Origin: Methanomassiliicoccaceae archaeon UBA328
GTDB lineage: Archaea; Thermoplasmatota; Thermoplasmata; Methanomassiliicoccales; Methanomethylophilaceae
Direction of reading: 5' to 3'
Assembly (NCBI GenBank): GCA_002506905.1
Contig: DAYM01000001.1
Span: forward strand, 4,522-28,946
DNA: 24,425 bases
The notes under the pieces were generated by a model that saw nothing but the letters and a program-made list of their open reading frames with translations, did not search any database and was not told the origin of the DNA. Shown one piece after another: positions 1 to 6,367 of this stretch; positions within the stretch are counted from its first letter, which is position 1; each line of letters begins with the position of its first letter. The position numbers were made by a program, and so were the translations under genes.

Positions 1-66
1 GAAGGGTCGAAATGTACAGTATCGTTCATTTTCGGGCCTGATAATTCTGAATCGTTTTGAACCGTC

Positions 67-95
67 GGGGGCATTCGGGGGCATTTTGGGGGCAT
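67..95. repeat. Three phased GGGGGCAT direct repeats
   Basis: The octamer GGGGGCAT occurs three times, at 67-74, 77-84 and 88-95, so the copies are 10 and 11 bp apart, about one helical turn. The surrounding 1-176 interval has no convincing coding sequence. A TTATAA element near 140-146 and AT-rich runs suggest a promoter region, possibly for a leftward gene outside the window. The repeats could be protein-binding iterons or a chance microrepeat; nothing in the sequence decides this. Confidence 0.4.
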
Positions 96-176
96 CGTCG
101 TTTTTTACGAAATTCGAAAAACCGAAAAAATAAGTGGTTCTTTATAAGCTCTGACGCTCATTGTATATAAAGATAT

Positions 177-253
177 TGGAGCCACCTTGGAGATTCGAAC
201 TCCAGACCTGCTGATTACAAGTCAGCCGCACTACCGGGCTATGCAAAGGTGGC
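177..253 (-). tRNA. tRNA-Thr(UGU)
   Basis: Read on the minus strand from 253, this folds as a standard cloverleaf. The acceptor stem is GCCACCT paired with AGGTGGC. The anticodon stem is GCTGA/TCAGC with loop CTTGTAA, giving anticodon TGT (threonine, codon ACA). The T arm carries the TTCGAAT loop. The discriminator base at 180 is T, as is usual for archaeal tRNA-Thr, and the CCA end is genomically encoded at 179-177. No intron is seen. Confidence 0.96.
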
Positions 254-387
254 TTTGAATCGTCGGTATGAATATCTTCTTTTTAATGGTTTTCATCATG
301 TGGCCCGAATATCGGCGGACGGCCAGTGTGATTTGGTGATTTATCTCATTTTTCGATGGATGTATCCTTCCTGTTATTATAGATACA

Positions 388-398
388 TTTATTATATC
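388..398 (+). promoter_or_regulatory. TATA-box region of the FKBP gene
   Basis: An AT-rich TTTATTATATC-like element lies about 45 nt upstream of the ATG at 439. A start site near 415-420 would leave a short leader carrying the AAGGTGA ribosome-binding site. The rest of 254-438 shows nothing else recognisable apart from the upstream region of the minus-strand tRNA gene. Confidence 0.5.
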
Positions 399-438
399 GA
401 AGGTAATCGCCGCACTGTTACATTTCAAGGTGAATCAA

Positions 439-1143
439 ATGGCAGACACCAAAAAATTAGTCAGATTGGATTACAAGGCATATTTTGCCGACACAGACAG
501 ACTCTACGACACCACGATCGAGCAGGTCGCAAAGGACGAGGGCATCTACAACGAGAAATACCACTACGCTCCCATGGCCTACGTCGTAGGTTCAAAAAAG
601 CTCTTCCCTGCCCTCGATGCAGCCATCGAGAAGGCAGAGGTCGGCAAAGAAGTAGAAGTATCCATCCCCTGCGAAGAGGGAGCAGGAGTCAAAGACCCCA
701 AGCTCATCGAGATCTACCCCATCAGGGACTTCTACAAGCAGGAGATCAACCCCATGCCCGGACTTCAGGTCACTCTCGGAAACAAATCCGGAACAGTCCT
801 CTCCGTTGGTGCGGGCCGTGTAAAGGTCGACTTCAACAACCCCCTCGCGGGCCACGACCTTCTTTACAAGATCACAGTCACAGAGGTCATCGAGGACCCC
901 CTCGAGAAGGCCAAAGCAGTTATCGAGCTCAACTTCGGCGATGCGTCCGAGTTCAAGTTCGAGTTCCCCGGAGACAAGGTCGTTGTGACCCTTCCCGAGA
1001 TCACCAAGTTCCACCAGGACTGGCCGGTCGCAAGGTTCAAGATCGTCTCCGAGCTCCGCGATATCTTCAACGTCGACACGGTCGAGTTCATCGAGATCTG
1101 GTCGGTCGCTAAGAAAGAGCCCGCTGAAGAGAAGAAAGAGTAA
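439..1143 (+). CDS. FKBP-type peptidyl-prolyl cis-trans isomerase (SlyD/FKBP26-like)
   Basis: This 234-residue protein is predicted to catalyse proline cis-trans isomerisation and to act as a cytosolic folding helper. The N-terminal FKBP half has the FADTDRLYDTT strand (compare DGEVFDTT). It is followed by a SlyD-type insert-in-flap segment (about residues 50-110) with LFPALDAAIEKAEVGKE and PCEEGAG. The FKBP fold resumes with VDFNNPLAGHDLLYKITV, the very conserved DFNHPLAG motif. The last 80 residues resemble the extra C-terminal domain of archaeal long FKBPs such as FKBP26. No signal peptide is seen. I chose the ATG at 439 because AAGGTGA lies 5 nt upstream; an in-frame GTG at 430 would fall inside that site. 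The stop codon is inside a hairpin (1140-1156). Confidence 0.93.
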   Translation: MADTKKLVRLDYKAYFADTDRLYDTTIEQVAKDEGIYNEKYHYAPMAYVVGSKKLFPALDAAIEKAEVGKEVEVSIPCEEGAGVKDPKLIEIYPIRDFYKQEINPMPGLQVTLGNKSGTVLSVGAGRVKVDFNNPLAGHDLLYKITVTEVIEDPLEKAKAVIELNFGDASEFKFEFPGDKVVVTLPEITKFHQDWPVARFKIVSELRDIFNVDTVEFIEIWSVAKKEPAEEKKE

Positions 1144-1156
1144 GCGTTTCGCTTAC
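1140..1156 (+). terminator. Perfect 7-bp hairpin over the FKBP stop codon
   Basis: GTAAGCG (1140-1146) and CGCTTAC (1150-1156) are perfect inverted repeats around a TTT loop, and the TAA stop lies in the left arm. A T-rich stretch (TTTTA) follows about 15-25 nt later. It could end transcription or protect the mRNA 3' end. Archaeal termination mostly uses T-tracts, so its function is inferred. Confidence 0.5.
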
Positions 1157-1207
1157 CTTAATCATAAACCTTTTATCCAATAACCTTTTAGCCCCAGACC
1201 AACAAGC

Positions 1208-1285
1208 GGGCAGGTGGCCTAGTCTGGATATGGCAGCAGCCTCCTAAGCTGCAGGCCGGGGGTTCGAATCCCCTCCTGCCCGCCA
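1208..1285 (+). tRNA. tRNA-Arg(CCU)
   Basis: The acceptor stem is GGGCAGG paired with CCTGCCC. The D stem is GCC/GGC. The anticodon stem is GCAGC/GCTGC with loop CTCCTAA, so the anticodon is CCT, reading AGG (arginine). The T arm has the TTCGAAT loop. The discriminator base is G (1282), and CCA is encoded at 1283-1285. A TTTTT run at about 1290-1294 is a likely terminator. Variable loop and loop sizes are standard and no intron is present. Confidence 0.96.
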
Positions 1286-1542
1286 ATTGTTTTTCGCCGA
1301 TCACAATTTTGTAAATAACGATGAACGTCTTTCGTACAAAGTATAATAATTTTATGTTTTTATTAACGGCATATACATCCATATCTAAAAAGTCTACCGA
1401 ATGAATGCATGATATGTAAATTAGTAACACTTCGTCAAATAATTATCTGGCTATTGAAAAGTAAATTATGATTAGGTCAATATTATATGTAAAGTGAGCG
1501 CAACTTTATAACTGTGAAAGGATATTACGATTCTTAGATATC
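1286..1542. other. AT-rich intergenic region with promoter of the zinc-ribbon gene
   Basis: This 257-nt gap has no supported gene. It begins with the T-run after tRNA-Arg. It ends with a TTTATA element at 1505-1510, about 33 nt before the next ATG and placed as an archaeal TATA box. I found no strong inverted repeat in the middle, only AT-rich sequence. Confidence 0.5.
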
Positions 1543-2097
1543 ATGGCACTCAACAACGGACCGAAGAAAGCAGACATCGCACCCAAGTATTATGTCTGCT
1601 CTCGCTGCTCATATCATTGGAAGCCCCGTAAGACCGACAGTATCCCCCGGAACTGTCCTTCATGCAGGTCTACAATTTGGATGAAGCCTTTTGAGTTGAA
1701 GAGATGTGCCAGATGCGGTTACGAATGGGGATCCACAAGTGAAGAGCCCCGCCGCTGTCCCAGCTGCGGTACCTATCATTGGAATGAGCCCCCGAAGACA
1801 TATTCGTGTCTCAGATGCGGCCATAAATGGACTGCAAAAAGGGATTGGCCCCCAAAGAGATGTCCCAAATGCAGATCTGTGGCTTGGAATACCGAGAAGA
1901 AGGAGGTTCCGAAACCCGAACCGGGAGTCGCCAAGAGCGCCATAGCCTCGATGGATGAGGAGACCGTGAAGACAGTTCTCGATGCGTACAAGAAGGGATA
2001 CACCTGCACCAAGATCGCCGTAGAGACCTCCATACCGTTCAGTGTGGTCTACGGGATTATCCGTGATTCCTATGCTACAGGGTCGGTCAGGGTCTGA
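1543..2097 (+). CDS. Triple zinc-ribbon protein with C-terminal helical domain
   Basis: The 184-residue protein contains three consecutive zinc-ribbon units of about 36 residues. Cysteine pairs are at 19/22 with 38/41, 55/58 with 72/75, and 89/92 with 107/110. Each unit follows a CxRCGYxW ... P+RCPxC ... W pattern, so the units look like internal duplications and should bind three zinc ions. A charged linker (about 114-125) leads to a C-terminal segment (about 128-184) with DEETVKTVLDAYKKGYTCTKIA, resembling a small helix-turn-helix. A DNA- or RNA-binding role is plausible but not shown; I know no named function. The start is the first ATG downstream of the TATA element at 1505-1510. It lies directly before, and may overlap, the acetyltransferase gene. 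Confidence 0.85.
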   Translation: MALNNGPKKADIAPKYYVCSRCSYHWKPRKTDSIPRNCPSCRSTIWMKPFELKRCARCGYEWGSTSEEPRRCPSCGTYHWNEPPKTYSCLRCGHKWTAKRDWPPKRCPKCRSVAWNTEKKEVPKPEPGVAKSAIASMDEETVKTVLDAYKKGYTCTKIAVETSIPFSVVYGIIRDSYATGSVRV

Positions 2098-2662
2098 GAA
2101 CGGATACAGGACACATACGCTCTACACCGAGCGCTTATGCCTAAGACGTTTCACCATAGCAGACGTTCCGTATTGTTATGAGAATTGGATGTCCGATCCG
2201 GATGTCACCGAGTTCCTGACCTGGGATACCCATTCTGCGGAATATGTGACCGCGTGCTACATAACATCTGTTCTCCGGGAGTATACCGTCGGATCCCTGG
2301 ATTGGTGCATCACACCGCGGAAGGATAACATTCCCATAGGGAACATAGCGGCAGCACAGGATTATCCAGAGCTCAGGTACTGCGAACTGGGTTATTCGCT
2401 CTCCAAGGAGTTTTGGAATAGGGGGATAATGACCGAGGCGCTCCGTGCGGTATGTGCATGGATTTTCGATCACACGGATTATCTGTGGGTCCAGGCAAGA
2501 CACGATTCGGAGAACGAGGCATCCGGCAGATGCATGGAAAAAGCAGGTATGGTAAAGGTCACGGAATTCGATGATATGTTTTCGAAAAAGCAGATCATGC
2601 GCCATTATGTGATGAGGCGCATATATCGTCCGGGATTCACTCCTTCATCTTCAGAAGAGTGA
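2072..2662 (+). CDS. GNAT-family N-acetyltransferase (RimJ/RimL-like)
   Basis: This is predicted to transfer acetyl from acetyl-CoA to an amine, possibly a protein N-terminus or small molecule. The N-terminal TERLCLRRFTIADVPYCYENW is the classic opening of RimJ/RimL-type GNATs. CELGYSLSKEFWNRGIMTEAL matches the acetyl-CoA-binding motif A (E-G-Y ... W-x-+-G-x-x-x-E-A). ARHDSENEASGRCMEKAGM matches the N-x-x-S-x-x-x-x-E-K-x-G-M motif. Length is typical at 196 residues. The start is uncertain: I use ATG 2072, inside the end of the zinc-ribbon gene, but GTG codons at 2042 and 2063 are also open and no clear ribosome site is seen. The 3' end overlaps the convergent PDT-like gene by 26 nt. Confidence 0.88.
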   Translation: MLQGRSGSENGYRTHTLYTERLCLRRFTIADVPYCYENWMSDPDVTEFLTWDTHSAEYVTACYITSVLREYTVGSLDWCITPRKDNIPIGNIAAAQDYPELRYCELGYSLSKEFWNRGIMTEALRAVCAWIFDHTDYLWVQARHDSENEASGRCMEKAGMVKVTEFDDMFSKKQIMRHYVMRRIYRPGFTPSSSEE

Positions 2663-3203
2663 ATGTGGTCATATTGTCGCTGCGGTCCTCGATGTTCTCA
2701 TGGACCAATATGAGGCCGTAGTGTTCGCCCGCGTTCTTTCTGCAGACCACAGCCACATCATCGGCAAGTTTGCCTTCTGCAAGCATTTCGGCGGCATATG
2801 CGGTATCTTCGACCTCGAGTCTGCCGGTATTCGGATAGAGTCTGCTGAGATGGTCCCTGGTCTGAAGAAGGGCCTGGATGTGCGAGGATACGGTGTGTAT
2901 CTCGGTGTTCGTGTTCTTCACGAATACACAATGATGGATCGGTACCGTATCGGTACAGAGTCTGGCGATGTCATCTCTGCCTCTGAGGGCCTCTTCGGTC
3001 TCCTGAACGGGGCCTGCGGTGATGTTGCTGGATGCGACAACGCCGTAATCCGATCTGCCTTCCGTAAGCGATCTGACAACTCCTTCCGAGGACATCTCGG
3101 GTATAAGTTCGGCATCCTTCCATCCATGCGATCCGGCGAATTTACCTGCCGCCTCTTCCGAATTGGAAAACGGAATTCCCATGTAGCTGATCCTGATGCC
3201 CAT
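2637..3203 (-). CDS. Prephenate dehydratase-like protein, no ACT domain
   Basis: The 188-residue protein resembles the periplasmic-binding-protein-like catalytic domain of prephenate dehydratase, which turns prephenate into phenylpyruvate. Supporting segments are an N-terminal ISYMGIPFSNSEEAAGKFAG, SDYGVVASSNITAGPV (equivalent to GVVPIENS-x-x-G), VSSHIQALLQTRDHL (compare SHPQAL-Q), DTAYAAEMLAEG, NAGEHYGLILVHENIEDRSDN and finally TTF in place of the usual TRF. The Thr of TRF is kept but the Arg is replaced, and the ENS motif is degenerate. It lacks the regulatory ACT domain. It may therefore be a divergent enzyme or a ligand-binding relative. The start ATG (3203) is about 28 nt below a TATA element, so the mRNA is probably leaderless; a TTG at 3224 is unlikely. 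Confidence 0.72.
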   Translation of the reverse strand: MGIRISYMGIPFSNSEEAAGKFAGSHGWKDAELIPEMSSEGVVRSLTEGRSDYGVVASSNITAGPVQETEEALRGRDDIARLCTDTVPIHHCVFVKNTNTEIHTVSSHIQALLQTRDHLSRLYPNTGRLEVEDTAYAAEMLAEGKLADDVAVVCRKNAGEHYGLILVHENIEDRSDNMTTFTLLKMKE

Positions 3204-3223
3204 TGATTCCCGATGAACGAACA

Positions 3224-3241
3224 AATATAATAGTTTTATAC
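3224..3241. promoter_or_regulatory. Shared divergent promoter (PDT-like / Cys-rich gene)
   Basis: The 58-nt gap between the two divergent genes holds a short AT block, AAATATAATAGTTTTATA. It presents a TATATT element 25-30 nt before the minus-strand ATG (3203) and a TTTTATA element about 25 nt before the plus-strand ATG (3262). One AT block therefore seems to serve both directions. Confidence 0.55.
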
Positions 3242-3261
3242 CCAGAGGACCATGCTCGGTT

Positions 3262-3516
3262 ATGTCGGACCCGAATTATCGCAAATGCAAAACGTGCAGG
3301 TTCTGTATCCATTCCGAAGATCTTTGGGTGTGTACCTTCACGGAAGGGAAGGTAGACATGGAAGGCACATGTGCCAGATATCGTCCCGGAAGCTGTGAGA
3401 ACTGTCATAATTTCAGGGCCGACGGAAACTCTGCGGTATGTGCGCTCACCGGCGACGAGACCGATGCGATAAACGTATGCGTATCATACGATCCGAACGG
3501 AAGACGCTCACTTTGA
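3262..3516 (+). CDS. Small cysteine-rich protein, two-unit repeat
   Basis: This 84-residue protein has ten cysteines arranged in two similar units. Unit one is KCKTCRFC ... WVC ... GTCARYRPG and unit two is SCENCHNF ... AVCALTG ... NVCVSYDPNG. Each unit has a CxxC pair, a middle Cys and a Cys followed two or three residues later by Tyr. The pattern suggests metal binding (zinc or Fe-S) by each unit. I do not recognise a named family. The 3' end overlaps the convergent DUF5685 gene by 9 nt. It lies close to the Cys-rich peptide cassette, but no shared promoter links them. Confidence 0.75.
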   Translation: MSDPNYRKCKTCRFCIHSEDLWVCTFTEGKVDMEGTCARYRPGSCENCHNFRADGNSAVCALTGDETDAINVCVSYDPNGRRSL

Positions 3517-4422
3517 GGCGTTACGTTCCTTATGGCCTTTCAGGGTATTCTTCACGCTTGCCTTTGCGCCGCTCGTTCCCGAAAGGACGTTCTTGGCCGA
3601 TTCCGGAAGTCCGTAATAGACGATGTTGTCCGCAACCCCCACACAGGAGCGCATATCTTTCTTGACCCCGTTGTAGGCCTTTTGCATCGAGCCCACGACG
3701 GAATTGACCGTTTCCGTAAGGGAATATATGTTCTTCGCGATGTAATCCTTCTTGTTGACGAAGTGTTCGCAGTTTACAAGATACGGGTTATATGTGCCGT
3801 TCATGTAGTCTTCGTCAAGGTCGTCGATCGCATCGAGGATGTAGACCAATGTGGTGAGCTGTACGAACAGTTCTTCCAATTCCCCGCTTGATCTTTCTCC
3901 GGCGAAATCCGACAGTGCCACAGACAGGGATCTGCCGAATGTGTTGCCGATCCTGATAACGTCGGTGCATTTATCCGATTCGAGTTTTCTGAGTTCTTCG
4001 AAACCGTTCCCTACGATCCTGTCGTATTCGGGATAAAGCTTTTCGGCCTTGGATATCGCACGGCCGAGGACCAGGTCAATGAAATTGGTCTTCATGGAAG
4101 GTTTGTCCACGGCGTCGTCGACCAGCTCCCATTTGGTCAGGAGAATCGTATATCCTGCCATCTTCCTCATGATGTCGGAATCCGCCTTGGGATCTTGGAA
4201 TACGCAGAACATCGAATGCTTGGTACCGTCGAATTCCTGAACATCCCCGGCAACGGCGTTTATGATAATCGTGTTGAAGGTCATATCGTAGTTGACCGCC
4301 GCCGTGGAGACGAGTCCGAAATTGTCCTTCAGCTGATGACATGTCTCGCAGTAGTACCTTTGGTAGATGCCCAGGTCGGAAGATGACATTTTGTTGTATT
4401 GCGGGAGCGTGTAACCGAACAT
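3508..4422 (-). CDS. DUF5685 family protein
   Basis: The 304-residue protein starts MFGYTLPQYNKMSSSDLGIYQRYYCETCHQ, split here as FGY-x-x-P then YYCETCHQLKDNFG, the DUF5685 signature (compare YRAxYCGLC). VNYDMTFNTIII follows. Near residues 200-215 it has LDAIDDLDEDYMNGTYNPY, an Asp-rich motif recalling the DDxxD site of all-helical trans-isoprenyl diphosphate synthase folds. The product is mainly helical and has no signal peptide. The biochemical function of the family is unknown to me. A strong AGGAGG site (4430-4435) precedes the ATG. The gene is divergent from the Cys-rich peptide and radical SAM genes across a promoter with inverted repeats, so co-regulation with them is likely. An enzymatic or prenyltransferase-like role is only a guess. 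Confidence 0.82.
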   Translation of the reverse strand: MFGYTLPQYNKMSSSDLGIYQRYYCETCHQLKDNFGLVSTAAVNYDMTFNTIIINAVAGDVQEFDGTKHSMFCVFQDPKADSDIMRKMAGYTILLTKWELVDDAVDKPSMKTNFIDLVLGRAISKAEKLYPEYDRIVGNGFEELRKLESDKCTDVIRIGNTFGRSLSVALSDFAGERSSGELEELFVQLTTLVYILDAIDDLDEDYMNGTYNPYLVNCEHFVNKKDYIAKNIYSLTETVNSVVGSMQKAYNGVKKDMRSCVGVADNIVYYGLPESAKNVLSGTSGAKASVKNTLKGHKERNASK

Positions 4423-4445
4423 GACCGTTCCTCCTAACGCGAATC

Positions 4446-4455
4446 ATTAATATAT
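4446..4455 (-). promoter_or_regulatory. TATA box of the DUF5685 gene
   Basis: On the minus strand the sequence reads TATATTAATG, centred about 28 nt upstream of the ATG at 4422. Its edge overlaps the left arm of the inverted repeat at 4454-4462. Confidence 0.5.
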
Positions 4456-4501
4456 CGGTATTGGATTAGGAACAACGTTATAATACCGATGCCAGTCGGT
4501 A
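4454..4501. promoter_or_regulatory. Operator-like CGGTA/TACCG inverted repeats in the divergent promoter
   Basis: ATCGGTATT (4454-4462) and AATACCGAT (4482-4490) are a perfect 9-bp inverted repeat with a 19-nt spacer. The right arm pairs in turn with a third copy: TACCGA (4484-4489) and TCGGTA (4496-4501) with a 6-nt spacer. The right arm overlaps a TTATAATA TATA element (about 4478-4485) that sits 30 nt before the peptide gene. A dimeric repressor bound here would block both divergent promoters. An AGGTGAG ribosome site (4501-4507) follows directly. No regulator gene is identifiable next to it. Confidence 0.55.
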
Positions 4502-4512
4502 GGTGAGAGAAC

Positions 4513-4809
4513 ATGTCCAACAAAAGATCATCGATCGAAGAATTGACCTCGATCTACATGAGCCAGTCTCCTGCTGCGTTCACGTCGATTGCTATGCACG
4601 CAAAAGAACCCAACGACCACAATTCCCGTGTGGATGATGCCGTTCACGGCGGAGATGACCCTTGTGACTATTCCTGTTGCAGCCAGAAAGGATACTGCAA
4701 CTCTATGGGCTGGCACGCCTGCGTCATCGGCGGCGCGGTCGTCTGTTGTATCTGCTGCTGCTACTGCACACACGGATTCAACGGCGTCTGGACCTATTGG
4801 CCGTTCTGA
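4513..4809 (+). CDS. Cysteine-rich RiPP-precursor-like peptide
   Basis: The 98-residue product has a hydrophilic N-terminal half without cysteine (1-50, ending in HGGDDP) and a C-terminal half with 11 cysteines at 51, 55, 56, 62, 70, 78, 79, 81, 82, 83 and 85. The end is rich in Gly, Trp, Tyr and Phe. This leader/core layout, together with a radical SAM/SPASM gene 28 nt downstream, points to a ribosomally made peptide whose Cys-rich core is modified. A GG at 46-47 could mark leader cleavage. AGGTGAG lies 5 nt before the ATG. The hydrophobic run about 70-85 (VIGGAVVCCICCCYC) could instead be a membrane or metal-binding segment. I know no matching described peptide family; the RiPP assignment is inference from composition and context. 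Confidence 0.72.
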   Translation: MSNKRSSIEELTSIYMSQSPAAFTSIAMHAKEPNDHNSRVDDAVHGGDDPCDYSCCSQKGYCNSMGWHACVIGGAVVCCICCCYCTHGFNGVWTYWPF

Positions 4810-4837
4810 TTGAATCTTCGGTTCGGTACGTTGACAC

Positions 4838-5983
4838 ATGAATCCCTTCATTTCGGTCGTGATCAAACCGATACTGGCCTGCGATCTCGATTGCAGGCAC
4901 TGTTATCACAGGCCTGAGGAAAGGGTTCCCAGCACCATAACCTATGAGGCTCTGGACAGGCTCTTCCGCATGTTATCGGAGGAGTTCGAGTCCGTATGGT
5001 TCATCTGGCATGGAGGAGAGCCGCTTATGCTCCCTCTTCAGTTCTATCGTTACGCTATCGACCTTCAGAACAAATATTTCGGAAAAGGTACACACCGCGT
5101 GGGCAATACCATTCAGACGAACGGTACCGCCATCGACCGCAAGTTCTCCAATTTCTGCAAGGAGAATCAGATCAATATCGGAGTCTCCTTCGAAGGTCCC
5201 TGTGACGGCGTTTTGAGACAGAAATGCGATCTTGTTGACAAGAATCTGACATTCCTTTCCAAGAAAGAGCACATCTTTTCGGTAAGTTCGACGATAGCCG
5301 CAGAGGATGTGGGCCGTCAGACCGAGCTTTACAGATATTTCAGGGGAAGGGATATCAACGTTTCTTTCTCGCCCGTGGTCCCTATGGGGTGCGCCGCAGA
5401 TAACAGGGAGCTTGTTCCTGATGCCGATGAATACATCGCCGAGAGCATCAGGATGTTCGACGAATGGCTTTACGACAAGGATACGGATATTGCGCTGATC
5501 CCACACTATCTCTACCTTCTCAACGCACTGGGGGAGCCCGTGGATTCGGACTGTGCACACAATTCCTGTCTCACCAAATGGCTTTGCGTCTACCCCAACG
5601 GAGACCTCTATCCATGTGCGAAAGGATGCCCTTCGAAATACATGATGGGCAATCTGTTCGATATCGAAGCGATATCGGAAGCATTCGCCGGAGGCGGGTT
5701 CAGGGAGATACTTCTGGGCACAATAGCCAGAAGGGAGAAATGCAAAGCAGAGTGTGAGATATTCCGGTACTGCAACGGAGGCTGCAGCATGGATGCATCC
5801 TGCGAATGCGGGATAGAGAACAACGGCGGAGATTCATGCAGGATCTTCAAGGCCGTGTTCACTCATATCCAAAAGACCGTCGATGACATCCTGAACGAGA
5901 AGCCCGACCTTTCGCAGTACAACAGATTTGTACGCGATGCCATCGTGGGAAAGCTCGTCAACCCGAAAATAACATCTTTCTAA
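4838..5983 (+). CDS. Radical SAM/SPASM peptide-modifying enzyme (anSME-like)
   Basis: The 381-residue enzyme has the radical SAM CX3CX2C motif at C15, C19 and C22 (CDLDCRHCY), which binds a 4Fe-4S cluster that cleaves S-adenosylmethionine. HGGEPLM and QTNGTAID are typical of the anSME/SPASM branch. The C-terminal SPASM region (about 235-340) contains CAHNSCLTKWLCVYPNGDLY, PCAKGC, MGNLFD and CKAECEIFRYCNGGCSMD, enough Cys for two auxiliary clusters. Such enzymes modify Cys, Ser or other residues in proteins and peptides. No sulfatase is nearby, while the Cys-rich peptide gene is immediately upstream, so that peptide is the likely substrate. It is probably co-transcribed with it. Its TAA stop directly abuts the convergent ridA stop. 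Confidence 0.9.
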   Translation: MNPFISVVIKPILACDLDCRHCYHRPEERVPSTITYEALDRLFRMLSEEFESVWFIWHGGEPLMLPLQFYRYAIDLQNKYFGKGTHRVGNTIQTNGTAIDRKFSNFCKENQINIGVSFEGPCDGVLRQKCDLVDKNLTFLSKKEHIFSVSSTIAAEDVGRQTELYRYFRGRDINVSFSPVVPMGCAADNRELVPDADEYIAESIRMFDEWLYDKDTDIALIPHYLYLLNALGEPVDSDCAHNSCLTKWLCVYPNGDLYPCAKGCPSKYMMGNLFDIEAISEAFAGGGFREILLGTIARREKCKAECEIFRYCNGGCSMDASCECGIENNGGDSCRIFKAVFTHIQKTVDDILNEKPDLSQYNRFVRDAIVGKLVNPKITSF

Positions 5984-6367
5984 TCAGTTGCCGCAGTAAG
6001 CGACGGCATCCACCATTATCTTGGCGCCCTTTGGGATCTTGGATACCTGTATGCATACTCTTGACGGATAGGGCTTATCGACGATCATCGAATAAATGCC
6101 GTTGACCACATCGAATGTGCCGATGTCCGTTAGGTAGACGGTGGTCCTGACGATATCCTTGGGTTCCGCACCCGAGGCTTTCAGGACGGCCGTGACATTT
6201 TCTATGACCTGTTTGGTCTGGTCTTCTATGCTGTCGGGCATCTTTCCGGTCTTGGGATCGATGGGGACCATTCCGGCGGTGAAGACGAATCCGCCTGCCT
6301 TTATCGCTTGGGAATACGGTCCCAATGCCGCAGGCGCATTCTCGGTCGAAACAGCTTCATTCGCCAT
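5984..6367 (-). CDS. ridA: RidA family reactive enamine/imine deaminase
   Basis: The 127-residue protein is a standard RidA (YjgF/YER057c) subunit, which hydrolyses reactive enamines and imines such as 2-aminoacrylate released by PLP enzymes. Diagnostic segments are APAALGPYSQAIKAGGFVFTAG, VLKASGAEPKDIVRTTVYL, YPSRVCIQVSKIPKGAKIMVDAVA with the catalytic-site Arg in PSR. The family's usual Glu in the final motif is Asp here. The start is ATG 6367: AAAGGAGAG lies about 9 nt upstream inside the end of metA, and the genes overlap by 11 nt, which implies translational coupling. Residues encoded upstream of this ATG belong to metA in another frame. A link to cysK/metA PLP chemistry is sensible context. 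Confidence 0.94.
   Translation of the reverse strand: MANEAVSTENAPAALGPYSQAIKAGGFVFTAGMVPIDPKTGKMPDSIEDQTKQVIENVTAVLKASGAEPKDIVRTTVYLTDIGTFDVVNGIYSMIVDKPYPSRVCIQVSKIPKGAKIMVDAVAYCGN

Noticed and set aside
249..1112. Long plus-strand open frame over the FKBP gene
   Set aside because: It is rich in Arg/His/Gln, matches no family, and overlaps the FKBP gene in another frame; the FKBP frame has clear conserved motifs and a ribosome site.
1188..1430. Minus-strand 80-codon open frame across tRNA-Arg
   Set aside because: It reads antisense through a tRNA gene into AT-rich intergenic sequence and has no recognisable protein features.
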